A stretch of DNA of 64,000 bases, from assembly GCF_023674425.1 (NCBI RefSeq), contig NZ_CP098401.1, positions 372,001-436,000 of the forward strand, in the 5' to 3' direction. Origin of the DNA: Sphingomonas donggukensis (lineage in GTDB: Bacteria; Pseudomonadota; Alphaproteobacteria; Sphingomonadales; Sphingomonadaceae). Below are positions 47,168 to 57,146 of this stretch, piece after piece. Numbering within the stretch: position 1 is the stretch's first letter; each line of letters opens with the position of its first letter. Under the pieces are notes generated by a model. That model was given only the letters and a program-made list of their open reading frames with translations. It had not been told where the DNA came from and ran no database searches. A program made the translations under genes and the position numbers.

Positions 47168-48652
47168 ATGGCGGGCGGCATGGCAGGCGAGCGCGTGTTT
47201 CAGGTCGATCCCGGCGACGATGTCGCGACGGCGCTCGGCGCGCTGGAGCCGGGGGAGGCGATCGACGGACTGGTGGTGCGCGACGCGGTTCCGGTCGGGC
47301 ACAAGATCGCGGTGCGCGCGGTGGCGGCGGGGGCGCCGGTCATCAAGTTCGGCTTCCCGATCGGTCGCGCGACGCGGGACATCGCGGTCGGCGAGCATGT
47401 TCATGTCCACAATGTCGCGACCGCGCTCTGCACGCACGGCGACTATCGCTACGTACCGCAGGCGGCGTCGATGGCCACGCCGCCGGCGCCGCGCGAGTTC
47501 CTCGGCTATCGGCGGGCGGACGGGTGCGTCGCGACCCGGAACGAAGTGTGGGTGATCCCGACCGTCGGCTGCGTCGCGCGGACGGCGCAGAAGATCGCGG
47601 CGCGGGGCGATGCCCTGCACGGCGGGCGCATCGACGGGATCCACGCGCTGGTCCACCCGTTCGGCTGCTCGCAATTGGGCGACGATCTGGACGGCACGAC
47701 CGCGATCCTTGCCGCACTGGCGCAGCATCCGAATGCGGCGGGCGTTGTGCTGGTCGGGCTGGGGTGCGAATCGAACCAGCTCGACCGGCTGGTGGCGATG
47801 ATCGACCCCGCCCTGCGCGACCGCATCCGCACGGTGCGCGCGCAGTCGGCGACCGACGAAGTGGCCGAGGGCGTGGCCCACGTCGCCGAACTCGTTGCGC
47901 TGGCGGAGACGGTCGAGCGGACGGCGGTGCCGCTGTCCGAGCTTGTGCTGGGCGTCAAATGCGGGGGGTCGGACGGCTTTTCGGGCCTGACTGCCAATCC
48001 GCTGGTCGGGCGGATGAGCGACGCGGTCACGGCGGCAGGCGGGACCGCGATCCTGACCGAAATCCCCGAGATCTTCGGCGCCGAACAGATGTTGATGGAC
48101 CGCGCCGCCGATGCCGACGTGTTCGCGGGGCTGGTCGCTATGGTCAACGGCTTCAAACGCTATTTCGTCGATGCCGGGCAGCCGGTGTCGGAGAATCCGT
48201 CGCCCGGCAACATCGCCGGCGGCATCACCACGCTTGAAGAAAAGTCGCTGGGCGCGGTGCAGAAGGCGGGGCACGCGACCGTCACCGACGTGCGCCGCTA
48301 TGGCGAGCGCGTGCGCCGGCGCGGGCTGACTCTGCTGGAGGCGCCGGGCAACGACGCGGTATCCTGCACCGCGCTGGCGGCGGCGGGGGCGACCGCGATC
48401 CTGTTCACCACCGGGCGCGGCACGCCGCTCGGTTTCCCGGTCCCGACGATCAAGATCGCGTCGAACACCGCGCTCGCCGAACGCAAGCCGGGCTGGATCG
48501 ATTTCGATGCGGGGCAGGCGCTTGAAGATGCCGACGGTGCGGCGACCGGGTTGCTCGACCGCGTGATCGCGATCGCGTCGGGCGAGGCGACCGCCGCCGA
48601 GCGCAACGACGAACGCGAGATCGCGATCTGGAAGCGGGGCGTGACGCTATAG
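47168..48652 (+). CDS. UxaA-family hydrolase/dehydratase (altronate dehydratase-like)
   Basis: A 494-residue protein with an N-terminal SAF domain (about 10-90, VRDAVPVGHKIAVRAVAAG, GEHVHVHNV) and the large UxaA/GarD C-terminal domain (TVGCVARTAQKIA, PFGCSQLG, LGVKCGGSDGFSGLTANPLVG). UxaA enzymes dehydrate sugar acids such as altronate using a divalent metal. The substrate is not fixed by sequence, and no other uronate genes lie nearby. An alternative ATG at 47180 would drop four residues. Confidence 0.88.
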   Translation: MAGGMAGERVFQVDPGDDVATALGALEPGEAIDGLVVRDAVPVGHKIAVRAVAAGAPVIKFGFPIGRATRDIAVGEHVHVHNVATALCTHGDYRYVPQAASMATPPAPREFLGYRRADGCVATRNEVWVIPTVGCVARTAQKIAARGDALHGGRIDGIHALVHPFGCSQLGDDLDGTTAILAALAQHPNAAGVVLVGLGCESNQLDRLVAMIDPALRDRIRTVRAQSATDEVAEGVAHVAELVALAETVERTAVPLSELVLGVKCGGSDGFSGLTANPLVGRMSDAVTAAGGTAILTEIPEIFGAEQMLMDRAADADVFAGLVAMVNGFKRYFVDAGQPVSENPSPGNIAGGITTLEEKSLGAVQKAGHATVTDVRRYGERVRRRGLTLLEAPGNDAVSCTALAAAGATAILFTTGRGTPLGFPVPTIKIASNTALAERKPGWIDFDAGQALEDADGAATGLLDRVIAIASGEATAAERNDEREIAIWKRGVTL

Positions 48653-48797
48653 CGCGGTGCGCGGCCCGAGGCCGCTCTATCCTCGACAGTTGCGTACCGG
48701 CGCCATCGCGGTCACACCGCGGCCAAGTTCGACCGCCGACGCACGGCCCATCGCCCGCGGTCACCGCATCGTCCACGCCTGCTTGAGAATCCCACCC

Positions 48798-50063
48798 ATG
48801 ATCCACGCCTATCGTGCCGAATTGCTGAGCGTCCCCGCAATCGGACGAGTGCTGCATCACGCCGATGGTCTGCTCGTGGTCGAGGATGGCCACGTCGTCG
48901 CGTTCGGCGATCGTGCCGATCTTGGCGCGCAATTCGCGGATGTGCCGGTGACTGCCTTTCCCGGCAAGACGATCGTGCCCGGCTTCGTCGACGCGCACGT
49001 CCATTACCCGCAGACCGACCGCATCGCCGCGCACGGCGAGCAATTGCTGGAATGGCTCGAGCGGCACATCTTCCCGGAGGAAGCGAAGTTCGCCGACCGC
49101 GCCCACGCGGATGCGGTGGCGGGCGTGTTTCTGGACGAGCTGCTGCGTAACGGCACGACGTCGGCGCTGGTGTTCGCGACCGTCCACGCGACCTCGGTCG
49201 ATGCGCTGTTCGAAGCGGCGCTGGCGCGCGACATGCGGATCGTGTCGGGCAAGGTGCTGATGGACGGCGGCCCCGCGACCCTGCGCGACGATGTGGCGTC
49301 GGGGCGGGCGGAGACCGAGGCGCTGATCGCACGGTGGCGCGGGCGCGGGCGGCTGGGCTATGCGGTCACGCCGCGGTTCGCGCTGACTTCGTCCGACGCG
49401 CAACTCGCCGATGCCGGCGCGATCCTGGCGGCACACCCGGACGTGCTGATGCACACCCATCTGGCCGAGAATGCCGGCGAATGCGCCGCGGTCGCCGCGC
49501 GCTTCCCCGACGCCACCGATTACCTCGACGTCTATGATCGCTTCGGCCTCGTCGGCCCGCGATCGGTGTTCGCGCATTGCATCCACATGAGCGACCGCGC
49601 GATGACGCGGATGGCCGAGGCCGGCAGCGGCATCGCGCACTGCCCGACGTCGAACCTGTTCCTCGGCTCGGGCCTGTTCGATCTGGCCGCCGCCGACCGC
49701 TTCGGGGTGAAGACCGGCCTTGGCAGCGATGTCGGTGCGGGCACGACCTTCTCGCTGCTGGCGACGATGGGGGAGGCGTATAAGGTCGCCCAGATGCGCG
49801 GGGTCAGCCTCGACCCGTTCCGCGCGCTGCATCTGGCGACGGCGGGCGGCGCGCGGGTGCTCGGGCTCGACGACCGGATCGGCGCGCTGCAGCCGGGGCA
49901 GGAGGCGGATTTCGTCGTGCTCGATCCCGCCGCGACGCCGTTGCTCGCGCGTCGCACCGCGGGGCAGCCGCTCGCCGACAGGCTGTTCGCGCTCCAGATC
50001 CTCGGCGACGACCGCGCGGTCTCGGCGACCTATGTCGCCGGCCGCTGCGTCCACACGCGCTAG
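48798..50063 (+). CDS. guaD: Guanine deaminase
   Basis: An amidohydrolase converting guanine to xanthine. The metal ligands are visible in order: DAHVHYPQ, the HTHLAEN histidines, HCIHMSD and the aspartate in GLGSDVGAGT. PQTDRIAAHGEQLLEWLERHIFPEE is a strong guanine deaminase feature. The ATG at 48798 gives 421 residues. The gene may act in purine salvage. It converges with the DUF1501 gene, the two overlapping by four bases. Confidence 0.93.
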   Translation: MIHAYRAELLSVPAIGRVLHHADGLLVVEDGHVVAFGDRADLGAQFADVPVTAFPGKTIVPGFVDAHVHYPQTDRIAAHGEQLLEWLERHIFPEEAKFADRAHADAVAGVFLDELLRNGTTSALVFATVHATSVDALFEAALARDMRIVSGKVLMDGGPATLRDDVASGRAETEALIARWRGRGRLGYAVTPRFALTSSDAQLADAGAILAAHPDVLMHTHLAENAGECAAVAARFPDATDYLDVYDRFGLVGPRSVFAHCIHMSDRAMTRMAEAGSGIAHCPTSNLFLGSGLFDLAAADRFGVKTGLGSDVGAGTTFSLLATMGEAYKVAQMRGVSLDPFRALHLATAGGARVLGLDDRIGALQPGQEADFVVLDPAATPLLARRTAGQPLADRLFALQILGDDRAVSATYVAGRCVHTR

Positions 50064-51421
50064 GCGAACAGTCCCAGCGGCCCGCGCCCGCCCGTCGTCC
50101 AGGTCGACCAGTTCGGCATGACATAGGGCATGTCGGTGTCGGTCACGCCGTGCCACCGCGCGATCGCGCCCAGATATTCCTCTTGCGCGATCTGCGGCAG
50201 GAAGCGCCCCTCCGACGCGACGTCGTCGGCGCCGCCCAGCGTGGTCGCGGGGTAGAGGCCGTGGACGGTCCGCGCCTTCAGCGCCGCCCCCATCACCAGA
50301 TGGTTGCTGCCCCACGCATGGTCGGTCCCGGCTTGCGCATTGCCTTTGTACGTCCGTCCGAAATCGCTCATCGTGAAGGTGGTAACGCCGTCCGCGACGC
50401 CCAGCGACTTCAGCGCGCGGTGGAAGGCGCTGAGCGCCAGCGCGAGGTCGCCGAGCAGATTGGCGTGGGTGCCCGCCGACGTGTCGGTGTTCACCTGCGC
50501 CGAATGATTGTCGTAGCCGCCCTGCGTCACGAAGAAGGTCTGGCGATCGTGGCCGAGGCTGCCGCGCGCCTCGATCATGCGGGCGACGCGCAGCAGCTGG
50601 CGCGAGACGTCGCTGGTCAGCGTCGCGCCCGTCGTTGGGTTGACGAAGAACGCGTCGACGCCGCTGGTCGCGGTGAGGATCGTATTGGCGGTCGTCGCCT
50701 GCGTGTACGCCGCGGTGATCTGCTTCGCGGTCACGTCAGCGATCGTGCCCATGCCCGCGGCGGTCGCGAAGGCGTCGATCGCGCTGTTCTTCGCCGAGCT
50801 GCCCGTGGTGTAGCCGGTGCGGCTGAGCGTCCCTGTCGACGGCAGGATCAGCGGCGCCGAGGTCTGGCCGATCACCGCCAGGTTCGATCCACCGAGCGAG
50901 ATCAGCGCGGGCGTCGCAGGGGTTGCCGATCTGTCGGCGATGCGGCCCATGAATCCATCGAAATTGTCGGTCCGCGCGCGCAACCCCTGCCAGTGCGCCT
51001 GTTCGTCGGAATGGCTGAGCAGGTTGGTGGGTCTCAGATCGCTGCGGCTCTGGTACGTCGCCTTGGTCAACGGCGCGAACAGCGTGCCGGCATTCAGCAC
51101 CAGCCCGAGCGCGCCTTCGTCCCACACCGCGTTCAGGGGTGCCATCGCCGGGTGCAGCGCGAACGCCGCGCCGCCGAGCGTCGTCAGCCGCGCCTGCGCC
51201 AGCGCGACCGTGCCGCGCGATGCGGCATAGCCGGCGTAGCGGCTGTCGGTCGGCACCACCATGTTCCAGCCGTCGTTGCCGCCGAACAGGAACACGCCGA
51301 CCATCGCGCGGTAGCCGGTGCCCCCCGCGGCGATCGCGGAGGTGCGAGCCAACTGGCCGAGCGCGGCGGCGGCCCCGGCCCCGGCGATGAATTTCGAGAA
51401 ATCGCGGCGGGAGAAATCCAT
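50060..51421 (-). CDS. Exported DUF1501 protein (Tat substrate)
   Basis: A 453-residue protein opening MDFSRRDFSKFIAGAG, a twin-arginine signal. The DUF1501 domain follows, related to the alkaline-phosphatase/sulfatase fold: FLFGGNDGWNMVVPTD, LSHSDEQAHWQG, GGYDNHSAQ, and TMSDFGRTYKGNAQAGTDHAWG. The start is set at 51421, where GGAG is seven bases upstream. The gene lies 10 bases after the DUF1800 gene on the same strand; the two families are often adjacent. The function is unknown. Confidence 0.9.
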   Translation of the reverse strand: MDFSRRDFSKFIAGAGAAAALGQLARTSAIAAGGTGYRAMVGVFLFGGNDGWNMVVPTDSRYAGYAASRGTVALAQARLTTLGGAAFALHPAMAPLNAVWDEGALGLVLNAGTLFAPLTKATYQSRSDLRPTNLLSHSDEQAHWQGLRARTDNFDGFMGRIADRSATPATPALISLGGSNLAVIGQTSAPLILPSTGTLSRTGYTTGSSAKNSAIDAFATAAGMGTIADVTAKQITAAYTQATTANTILTATSGVDAFFVNPTTGATLTSDVSRQLLRVARMIEARGSLGHDRQTFFVTQGGYDNHSAQVNTDTSAGTHANLLGDLALALSAFHRALKSLGVADGVTTFTMSDFGRTYKGNAQAGTDHAWGSNHLVMGAALKARTVHGLYPATTLGGADDVASEGRFLPQIAQEEYLGAIARWHGVTDTDMPYVMPNWSTWTTGGRGPLGLFA

Positions 51422-51431
51422 GCCCATGCTC

Positions 51432-53150
51432 CTACCGATCGACCTGGAACTGCGGGCTGGTGGCGACGATGTAGAGCAGCATCTGAGCCCGCCGGCGCGA
51501 TTGCAGCGACGGGGTCGCGTTGGTGATCGCGCTCGCCGCCGACGTCAGCGCCGCCTTTTGCGCATCGCTCATCGTGTTCGCCATCATCAGCAGGTTGATG
51601 CGGTCGATCATGCCGGCGGTGTCCAGCGCTTCCCACGCGGTCCACGTCGTGCTGCTGCCGGTCCAGCCCGGGATGCCGGGGTTGGTCGTGAATTCGCTGC
51701 GCGCCTGATCGCCGCTGACCGTCCAGTTGTAGATCAGGTTGTGCAGGCGGATGACGTTGGAGGTCGTGATGAGCTTCGACGGCCCGCTGCGCAGCGTCGT
51801 GTTGCCGGGCAGGGGATAGTCGGGCGGGTAGAAGTTGAACACCGACCCGCTGCGGAACACGCCCTGCAACACGCCGGCATCCTGCGTGACGAACGGATAG
51901 CCGTCGGTCGAGAAACCGACGACGCGCATCGTCGCGGTCAGCGTCAGGATCGGCTCCTTCACTTTGCCGTCGCCGGCACCGCTGCGCACGCCCCCGCGCG
52001 CCTCGGCATCGGTCAGGATCGCGCGGACCACCGCCTTCATGTCGCCGCGGATCCCGCTGCCGTTGTCGGCGAATTTCGCCGCAACCCGCCCGACATAAGC
52101 GGGCGAGGGGTTGGAGGTGACAAGCTGCTGGATCAGCGATTTTGCCACGAACGGTGCAGTCGATGCATTGTTGAACGCGGCGTCGACCACCGCCTTCACG
52201 CTGTCGGCCTGGGTGGCGCCGGCGGGCACCGTGGTGCCCATGAACGTCTTCGCCGTGGTGTCGTAGCGCGCGGCGACCTGCACCATCGGTTTCGAATAGT
52301 CGCGGGCATTGTTGTCGGTCAGGGCCGCGCTGCCCAGGCGCGCGTAGGTCCAGCCGGTCAGCGCCTTCGCCACGCCCTTGATGTCGTCGGTCGTATAGTT
52401 GGGGATCGCCGCCCCGGTCGCATCCAGCCGTCGGGTGCCGTCCATGTTCAGCTGGTCCGGCCCGATGCTGAACAGCTGGAGCAGCTCGCGCGCGTAATTC
52501 TCGGACGGGGCGGTGCGGTTGCTGTCCGCCATGTCGAGATAATCGCCCATATAGCCGCTGAGCGTGACGTTCTGCAGGATATCGCGGTAGTTGCCGAACG
52601 CGCCGTCGAGCAGGATCTGCTGGTACGCGGCGATGCCGTTGGTTTCGTTCACCTCCAGCTCGGACGCGACCAGCACCTGCGACAGCGCGAAGGCGACGCG
52701 CTGCTTCAGCTGGTCGGGCGCGTTCATCGCATCGGCGTAGAAGCGCATCGCGACGGGCTCGCGGCTGAAATATTTGCGGTTGCACGCGGTGTCGGTCGAT
52801 CCCGCGCCCGCGGTGCAGAAATCCTGCAGCGCCGCGGTCGAGGCGGCGATATCGTCGTAGCGGCTGCCGGTGGCGGCAAGCTGCTCGTCGATCCAGCCGG
52901 TGATGCCGAGCGCGACGATGCGGTTCACCACCTCTGGCGTCGGTCCAAACGTCGCCTGCTGCGCCAGGCGGACCGCATCGACCGACGTGACCGGGGTCGG
53001 CGTCGGTGTGGATGGCGCGGGCGAAGGCGTCGGCGTGACGCTGACCAGCCCGCCGCCCGATCCCGACGTACCGCCACCGCCGCACCCCGACAGCACGGCC
53101 ATCGCCACCGCCGACGTCATCACCATCCGCAGCGCGTGCATGCCCGTCAT
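51432..53150 (-). CDS. Exported DUF1800 lipoprotein
   Basis: A 572-residue protein with a lipoprotein signal ending AVLSGC (Cys23), a short Gly/Thr/Pro-rich linker (about 24-55) and the DUF1800 domain: RLAQQATFGPTPEVVNRI near the start, APSENYARELLQLFSIGP in the middle and RLHNLIYNW later. The true start among several ATGs (53186, 53150, 53141) is uncertain; 53150 gives a normal signal length. It is the first gene of a two-gene unit with DUF1501. Its role is unknown. Confidence 0.88.
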   Translation of the reverse strand: MTGMHALRMVMTSAVAMAVLSGCGGGGTSGSGGGLVSVTPTPSPAPSTPTPTPVTSVDAVRLAQQATFGPTPEVVNRIVALGITGWIDEQLAATGSRYDDIAASTAALQDFCTAGAGSTDTACNRKYFSREPVAMRFYADAMNAPDQLKQRVAFALSQVLVASELEVNETNGIAAYQQILLDGAFGNYRDILQNVTLSGYMGDYLDMADSNRTAPSENYARELLQLFSIGPDQLNMDGTRRLDATGAAIPNYTTDDIKGVAKALTGWTYARLGSAALTDNNARDYSKPMVQVAARYDTTAKTFMGTTVPAGATQADSVKAVVDAAFNNASTAPFVAKSLIQQLVTSNPSPAYVGRVAAKFADNGSGIRGDMKAVVRAILTDAEARGGVRSGAGDGKVKEPILTLTATMRVVGFSTDGYPFVTQDAGVLQGVFRSGSVFNFYPPDYPLPGNTTLRSGPSKLITTSNVIRLHNLIYNWTVSGDQARSEFTTNPGIPGWTGSSTTWTAWEALDTAGMIDRINLLMMANTMSDAQKAALTSAASAITNATPSLQSRRRAQMLLYIVATSPQFQVDR

Positions 53151-53273
53151 GCCCGAAATCCCCGCTCCCGACGCACCCCCGTGCATCGGCCCCGCGCGCA
53201 GGTTTACCCTAGTTCGGATGGGGCAGGAAGCGCAGAAGAATGCTAACGCGGCGTTGGGCGCGTTTGCGCGCGG

Positions 53274-53594
53274 TCAGGCCGGTGACGACAGCTTCATCAG
53301 CACCAGGCCGCCGACGATCAGGACCGCAGCGGCGATGCGCGTCGCGCTCGCCTGTTCGCCCAGCACCAGCACGCCGACCAGGAACGCGCCGACTGCGCCG
53401 ATGCCGGTCCACACCGTGTAGGCGGTGCCGAGCGGCAGCGTCTTCATCGACACCGACAGCAGGGCGAAGCTGGCGATCATCGCAACGATGGTAACGATGC
53501 TGGGCATGAGCCGGGTGAAGCCGTGCGACTGCTTCATCGCCGCTGCCCACACGATCTCCAGCACGCCCGCAATCCCTAAGAAAATCCACGCCAC
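53274..53594 (-). CDS. sugE: Guanidinium exporter (SugE/Gdx, SMR family)
   Basis: A 106-residue, four-helix transporter that works as an antiparallel dimer and exports guanidinium in exchange for protons. The essential glutamate is E13 (GVLEIVWA), as in all SMR proteins; the [11 protein letters not shown] segment after helix 1 matches the Gdx subtype rather than EmrE. The start is GTG at 53594 with GAGGAGG five bases upstream. The leader carries an ACGG-loop hairpin resembling a guanidine-II riboswitch. Confidence 0.92.
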   Translation of the reverse strand: MAWIFLGIAGVLEIVWAAAMKQSHGFTRLMPSIVTIVAMIASFALLSVSMKTLPLGTAYTVWTGIGAVGAFLVGVLVLGEQASATRIAAAVLIVGGLVLMKLSSPA

Positions 53595-53599
53595 AGCAG

Positions 53600-53650
53600 C
53601 CTCCTCACAAAGGACTGCCGGGCCGTCCCGGTCTTGATCACCCGTGGCGG
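53600..53650 (-). promoter_or_regulatory. Possible guanidine-II (mini-ykkC) riboswitch
   Basis: In the RNA sense the leader of the exporter gene contains a perfect hairpin CCGGG-ACGG-CCCGG at 53631-53618, the loop and closing pair expected for a guanidine-II element, ending 11 bases before GAGGAGG. Eleven bases upstream lies another ACGG (53645-53642), but its flanks pair only at the closing C-G. The gene context (guanidinium exporter) is what this class controls. Without a clear first hairpin the call is tentative. Confidence 0.5.
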
Positions 53651-53724
53651 GGCGGGAACGTGGTCGCCGCGGGGCGGGATGTAGGTGGGGTGCGCGGACC
53701 GGTCAATGCACGGGGTGAGGCCAC

Positions 53725-53754
53725 GAAAAAGGGCGGCCCGTTGCCGGACCGCCC
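53725..53754 (-). terminator. Intrinsic terminator of rplM-rpsI
   Basis: On the minus strand the stem GGGCGGTCCG/CGGGCCGCCC (one G-T pair) with loop GCAA is followed by TTTTT. It lies about 40 bases after the rpsI stop and is a strong rho-independent terminator, separating rpsI from the exporter gene leader. Confidence 0.92.
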
Positions 53755-53794
53755 CTTGTTCGTCTGCGATGCCTTCGAACCCGAAGGCTCCAGC

Positions 53795-54361
53795 TTAACG
53801 CTTCGAGAACTGGAAGCTGCGGCGGGCCTTGGCCTTGCCGTACTTCTTGCGCTCCACGGTGCGGCTGTCGCGGGTCAGGAAGCCAGCGGCCTTGACCGGT
53901 GAGCGCAGCGCCGGCTCGTAGCGGGTGATCGCCTGGGCGATGCCGTGCTTGACCGCGCCGGCCTGGCCCGAAAGCCCGCCACCCTTCACGGTGCAGATCA
54001 CGTCATACTGACCCTCGCGCCCGGCGACGCCGAACACCTGGTTGATGACCAGACGCAGCGTGGGACGTGCGAAATACACTTCCTGGTCGCGGCCGTTGAC
54101 CGTGATCTTGCCCGAACCCGGCTTCAGCCAGACGCGTGCGACGGCGTCCTTGCGGCGACCGGTCGCATAGGCGCGACCGAACTTGTCGATCTCCTGCGCG
54201 CGCAGCGGCGTGGTCGGCGCGGCGGGCTGTGCGGGGATCACGGTTTCAATGGCGGTCGCGTCGGTGGCGGTATCCGCACCGGCGGCAGGCGCCTCGGTCG
54301 GGGCCGGCTGGCCCGCGGCGATCGCACCCAGATCGGAAAGGGACTGGCGATTGTCGGACAT
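53795..54361 (-). CDS. rpsI: 30S ribosomal protein S9
   Basis: The S9 core occupies about residues 58-188 ([46 protein letters not shown]) and ends with the conserved SFQFSKR tail that reaches toward the P-site tRNA. The protein is longer than usual (188 against about 130 residues) because of an Ala/Thr/Pro-rich N-terminal extension. The start overlaps the rplM stop by one base (TAATG). Confidence 0.97.
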   Translation of the reverse strand: MSDNRQSLSDLGAIAAGQPAPTEAPAAGADTATDATAIETVIPAQPAAPTTPLRAQEIDKFGRAYATGRRKDAVARVWLKPGSGKITVNGRDQEVYFARPTLRLVINQVFGVAGREGQYDVICTVKGGGLSGQAGAVKHGIAQAITRYEPALRSPVKAAGFLTRDSRTVERKKYGKAKARRSFQFSKR

Positions 54362-54840
54362 TATGCGCCCACCTTGTTCTTGCGGCTCAGCGCCGCGACG
54401 TCGAGGACTTCGGGGTTCTGCGCGGCATGGTCATGCTCGGCGCCGTTGAACACGCGCAGGTTGCGCATCTGCTGGCGACCCAGCGGACCGCGCGGGATCA
54501 TGCGCTCCACGGCCTTTTCCAGCACGCGCTCGGGGAAGCGGCCGTCGAGGATCTTGTCCGCGGTCACTTCCTTCAGCCCGCCCGGATAACCGGTGTGCTT
54601 GTAATAGATCTTGTCGGTGCGCTTCTTGCCGGTGAACTGCACCTTTTCGGCGTTGATGACGATGACGTTGTCACCGCAATCGACGTGCGGGGTGAAGCTC
54701 GTCTTGTGCTTGCCGCGCAGCAGGTTGGCGATGATGACGGCGACGCGGCCGACCACCAGACCCTCGGCATCGATCAGATGCCACTTCTTCTCCACCTCGT
54801 GCGGCTTCGCCGACTTGGTGGTCTTCAACAGTGCCTTCAT
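54361..54840 (-). CDS. rplM: 50S ribosomal protein L13
   Basis: A 159-residue L13 with the usual motifs: [37 protein letters not shown] and [19 protein letters not shown]. It is the first gene of the rplM-rpsI operon. The region from 54841 to 54968 before it should hold the operon promoter; I could not assign it. Confidence 0.97.
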   Translation of the reverse strand: MKALLKTTKSAKPHEVEKKWHLIDAEGLVVGRVAVIIANLLRGKHKTSFTPHVDCGDNVIVINAEKVQFTGKKRTDKIYYKHTGYPGGLKEVTADKILDGRFPERVLEKAVERMIPRGPLGRQQMRNLRVFNGAEHDHAAQNPEVLDVAALSRKNKVGA

Positions 54841-54968
54841 GGGGCGCGAGACCTCTAAATGCATCGCGCCGCCCCTTGCGTGGAGCGGCGCGGATGCGGG
54901 GCCATTGCCGCTGACGGTCCCAAAAGTCAAGCAAAGTGGGGCTTTGCTGACGGGTAAAATAATACCGG

Positions 54969-55736
54969 TCAGTCGATCGTGTAGCGGCGCGTGATGGTCA
55001 ACCTGCCGCTGGCGCTGGTCACGACGCTGGTGTCGGTGCGCAGGCGGGCGATGCCGGTCGCGGCATCGACAATCGCGCTTTCGCGGCGGGTGATCGCGCC
55101 GCCGGCGGTCGTGCGATCGAGCGCGAGCGTGCCGTCTCCCCGGCGCTCGACCCGCTCCTGCCCCGTCAGCGCCACCGCGCCGACCGGCGTCGTCCCGGCG
55201 ATCGAAACCGGGCGATCGGCGAACGCGCCGCGCGCGACGACGCCGGTCGCGACGAGCGGCGCCACCGCCTCTCCCAGCTGGGCGATCTGCTGCGCCGGGG
55301 TCATGTTGCGCAGCGGCTTCAGCGCCAGCGCGACGCGCGCGGCGGGGCGTCCGGCCAGTGCACGCTCGATCGCGCCGATGTGCCGCGCCCATTCCGCCGC
55401 GCGGTCCTGCACGTCGACGACCGTGCCGGCATCGTCGAGCAGAAGGCGCAAGCGGCGCCCGATCGTGCCGCGCAGCATCGCGTCGAAGCGCGCACCCGCT
55501 CCTCCGGGCGCGCCCGATCCATCGACGCGCACGCCCTCGATGGTCGCCAGATAGCCGCCCGGTCGCGGCGTGAAGGTGACGTGGCGGACCAGCACGAACC
55601 GCTGCACGCCGTGGCCGTCGTCGCGGGTCTCGGTCTGGGTCAGGACATAGCGGCGCTCGGGCGGCGGCGCGAATGCCGGGGGCGCGGCGGGTTGCGGCGC
55701 GATCGCCTGCGCCAGCGGCAGCAACAGTGCGATCAC
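54969..55736 (-). CDS. Exported protein of unknown function in the ctaA operon
   Basis: I do not recognise the family. The GTG at 55736 overlaps the cutA stop (GTGA) and gives 255 residues with a hydrophobic signal-like start ([16 protein letters not shown]) and then a Pro-rich part. The body is Arg/Ala-rich with beta-like segments such as [24 protein letters not shown] and the C-terminal [11 protein letters not shown]. The gene is last of ctaA-cutA and may be linked to respiratory maturation only by position. Confidence 0.65.
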   Translation of the reverse strand: MIALLLPLAQAIAPQPAAPPAFAPPPERRYVLTQTETRDDGHGVQRFVLVRHVTFTPRPGGYLATIEGVRVDGSGAPGGAGARFDAMLRGTIGRRLRLLLDDAGTVVDVQDRAAEWARHIGAIERALAGRPAARVALALKPLRNMTPAQQIAQLGEAVAPLVATGVVARGAFADRPVSIAGTTPVGAVALTGQERVERRGDGTLALDRTTAGGAITRRESAIVDAATGIARLRTDTSVVTSASGRLTITRRYTID

Positions 55737-56047
55737 GCCGTCGCGTCCGCGACCCACGCCGCAACGTCCGCCGCGACCTCGACCGTGACGGTCTCGATCA
55801 CCGGCAGTTCGTAGCTGTGCAGCGCGTGGATCCGGTCACGCAGGGCGCGGGCGCGCATGCCGCTCGTCTTGAAGGTGGCGGGGATTTCATGCGCGCGATC
55901 GACCTCGCCCTGCCAGCGGAAGATCGAGCGCACCGGCTGGCCTACGGTGACGCATGCCGCCAGCCGCTCGGCGATCATCGACGCGCCGATCCGCTCGGCC
56001 TCCGCCGCGTCGGCGAACGTCGTCGAGACGAGCGCGATCTGGCTCAC
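55733..56047 (-). CDS. cutA: Divalent-cation tolerance protein CutA
   Basis: A 104-residue CutA1 protein with the trimeric ferredoxin-like fold: [49 protein letters not shown] and [14 protein letters not shown]. It has been linked to copper tolerance, though the molecular role is unsettled. The start is GTG at 56047 overlapping the ctaA stop (GTGA). Confidence 0.94.
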   Translation of the reverse strand: MSQIALVSTTFADAAEAERIGASMIAERLAACVTVGQPVRSIFRWQGEVDRAHEIPATFKTSGMRARALRDRIHALHSYELPVIETVTVEVAADVAAWVADATA

Positions 56048-57081
56048 CGCGGCGCGCGACCGACGCTATGCGCGCCGAAGACGGTCGCGATCAGCAGCAG
56101 CGCGCCGGTCAGCTGGTGCAGCGCGGCGAGCCAGATCGGCACGCCCATCATCACCGTACCGATGCCGAGCAGGATCTGCGTGCCGACCGCGGCGTGGATC
56201 AGCACCGATTCGCGCCGCGCGCCCGATCGCTTCGCCACCCGTGCCAGCAGAATCAGCCCGGCAAAGGCGACGAACGCCCACCAGCGATGGATGAAATGTA
56301 CCGTATAAGGATCGTTGACGATCGCATCGCCGATCGGATGCGCCGCGAACTCCGCGGACGGGAACACCCGCCCGTTCATCAGCGGCCAGTCCTTCGCCGC
56401 CAGCCCGGCGTTCAGCCCGGCCATCAGCGCGCCGTAGATCAGCTGCACGAACAACAGGCCGAGCGCGAGCGCGCCGACGCCGGTCAGCCGCGCGGGCCGG
56501 GCTTGCGGATCGGCGGCGAGCACGTTCAGGTCGCGCGCCGTCCACACGATCGCCGCGAGGATCGCCAGCGCCAGGTTGAGGTGCACCGCCAGCCGGATGT
56601 GGCTGACGTCGGTGCGCACCGACAGACCCGACGTCACCATCCACCAGCCGACGACGCCCTGCAGCCCGCCGAGCGCCAGCAGCGCGACGAGGCGCAGGCC
56701 GAACCCGTGCGGGATCGCCTTGCGCACCCAGAACCACAGCAGCGGCAGCGCGAAAGCGAGGCCGATCACCCGCCCGAGCAGGCGGTGGAGATATTCCCAG
56801 AAGAAGATGCCCTTGAACTCGGCCAGCGTCATGCCGCGGTTCAGCTGCTGATATTCTGGAATGCGCTGGTATTTCGCGAATTCCGCCGCCCACGCGCTGT
56901 CGGTTAGCGGGGGCAGGGTGCCCGTTACCGGCTTCCATTCGGTGATCGACAGGCCCGATTCCGTCAGGCGCGTGATCCCGCCGATGACGACCATCAGCAC
57001 GATCAGCGCGGCGACGGCGTAGAGCCACCGCGCGAGAGCGGCGGGGCGGGCGGTGATCGGCGTCAGCGAAGGGCGAAGCAT
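56044..57081 (-). CDS. ctaA: Heme A synthase (CtaA/COX15)
   Basis: Oxidises heme O to heme A for cytochrome aa3 oxidase. The 345-residue protein has eight hydrophobic segments and the conserved histidine regions: FWEYLHRLLGRVIG, IRLAVHLNLALAI, VHFIHRWWAF and AALHQLTGALLL. The early loop GGITRLTESGLSITEWKPVTG is diagnostic of the family. It begins the ctaA-cutA operon. Confidence 0.96.
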   Translation of the reverse strand: MLRPSLTPITARPAALARWLYAVAALIVLMVVIGGITRLTESGLSITEWKPVTGTLPPLTDSAWAAEFAKYQRIPEYQQLNRGMTLAEFKGIFFWEYLHRLLGRVIGLAFALPLLWFWVRKAIPHGFGLRLVALLALGGLQGVVGWWMVTSGLSVRTDVSHIRLAVHLNLALAILAAIVWTARDLNVLAADPQARPARLTGVGALALGLLFVQLIYGALMAGLNAGLAAKDWPLMNGRVFPSAEFAAHPIGDAIVNDPYTVHFIHRWWAFVAFAGLILLARVAKRSGARRESVLIHAAVGTQILLGIGTVMMGVPIWLAALHQLTGALLLIATVFGAHSVGRAPR

Positions 57082-57146
57082 GGCGCGCGCGATAGCCGAG
57101 GCGGACGCCCCGCGGAAGTCTCCAGACGCCGCTAAAAATCCGCAAT

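Noticed and set aside
53638..53650. A second ACGG hairpin completing the guanidine-II element
   Set aside because: The loop sequence is there, but its flanks form only one closing pair, so I did not count it as a hairpin.
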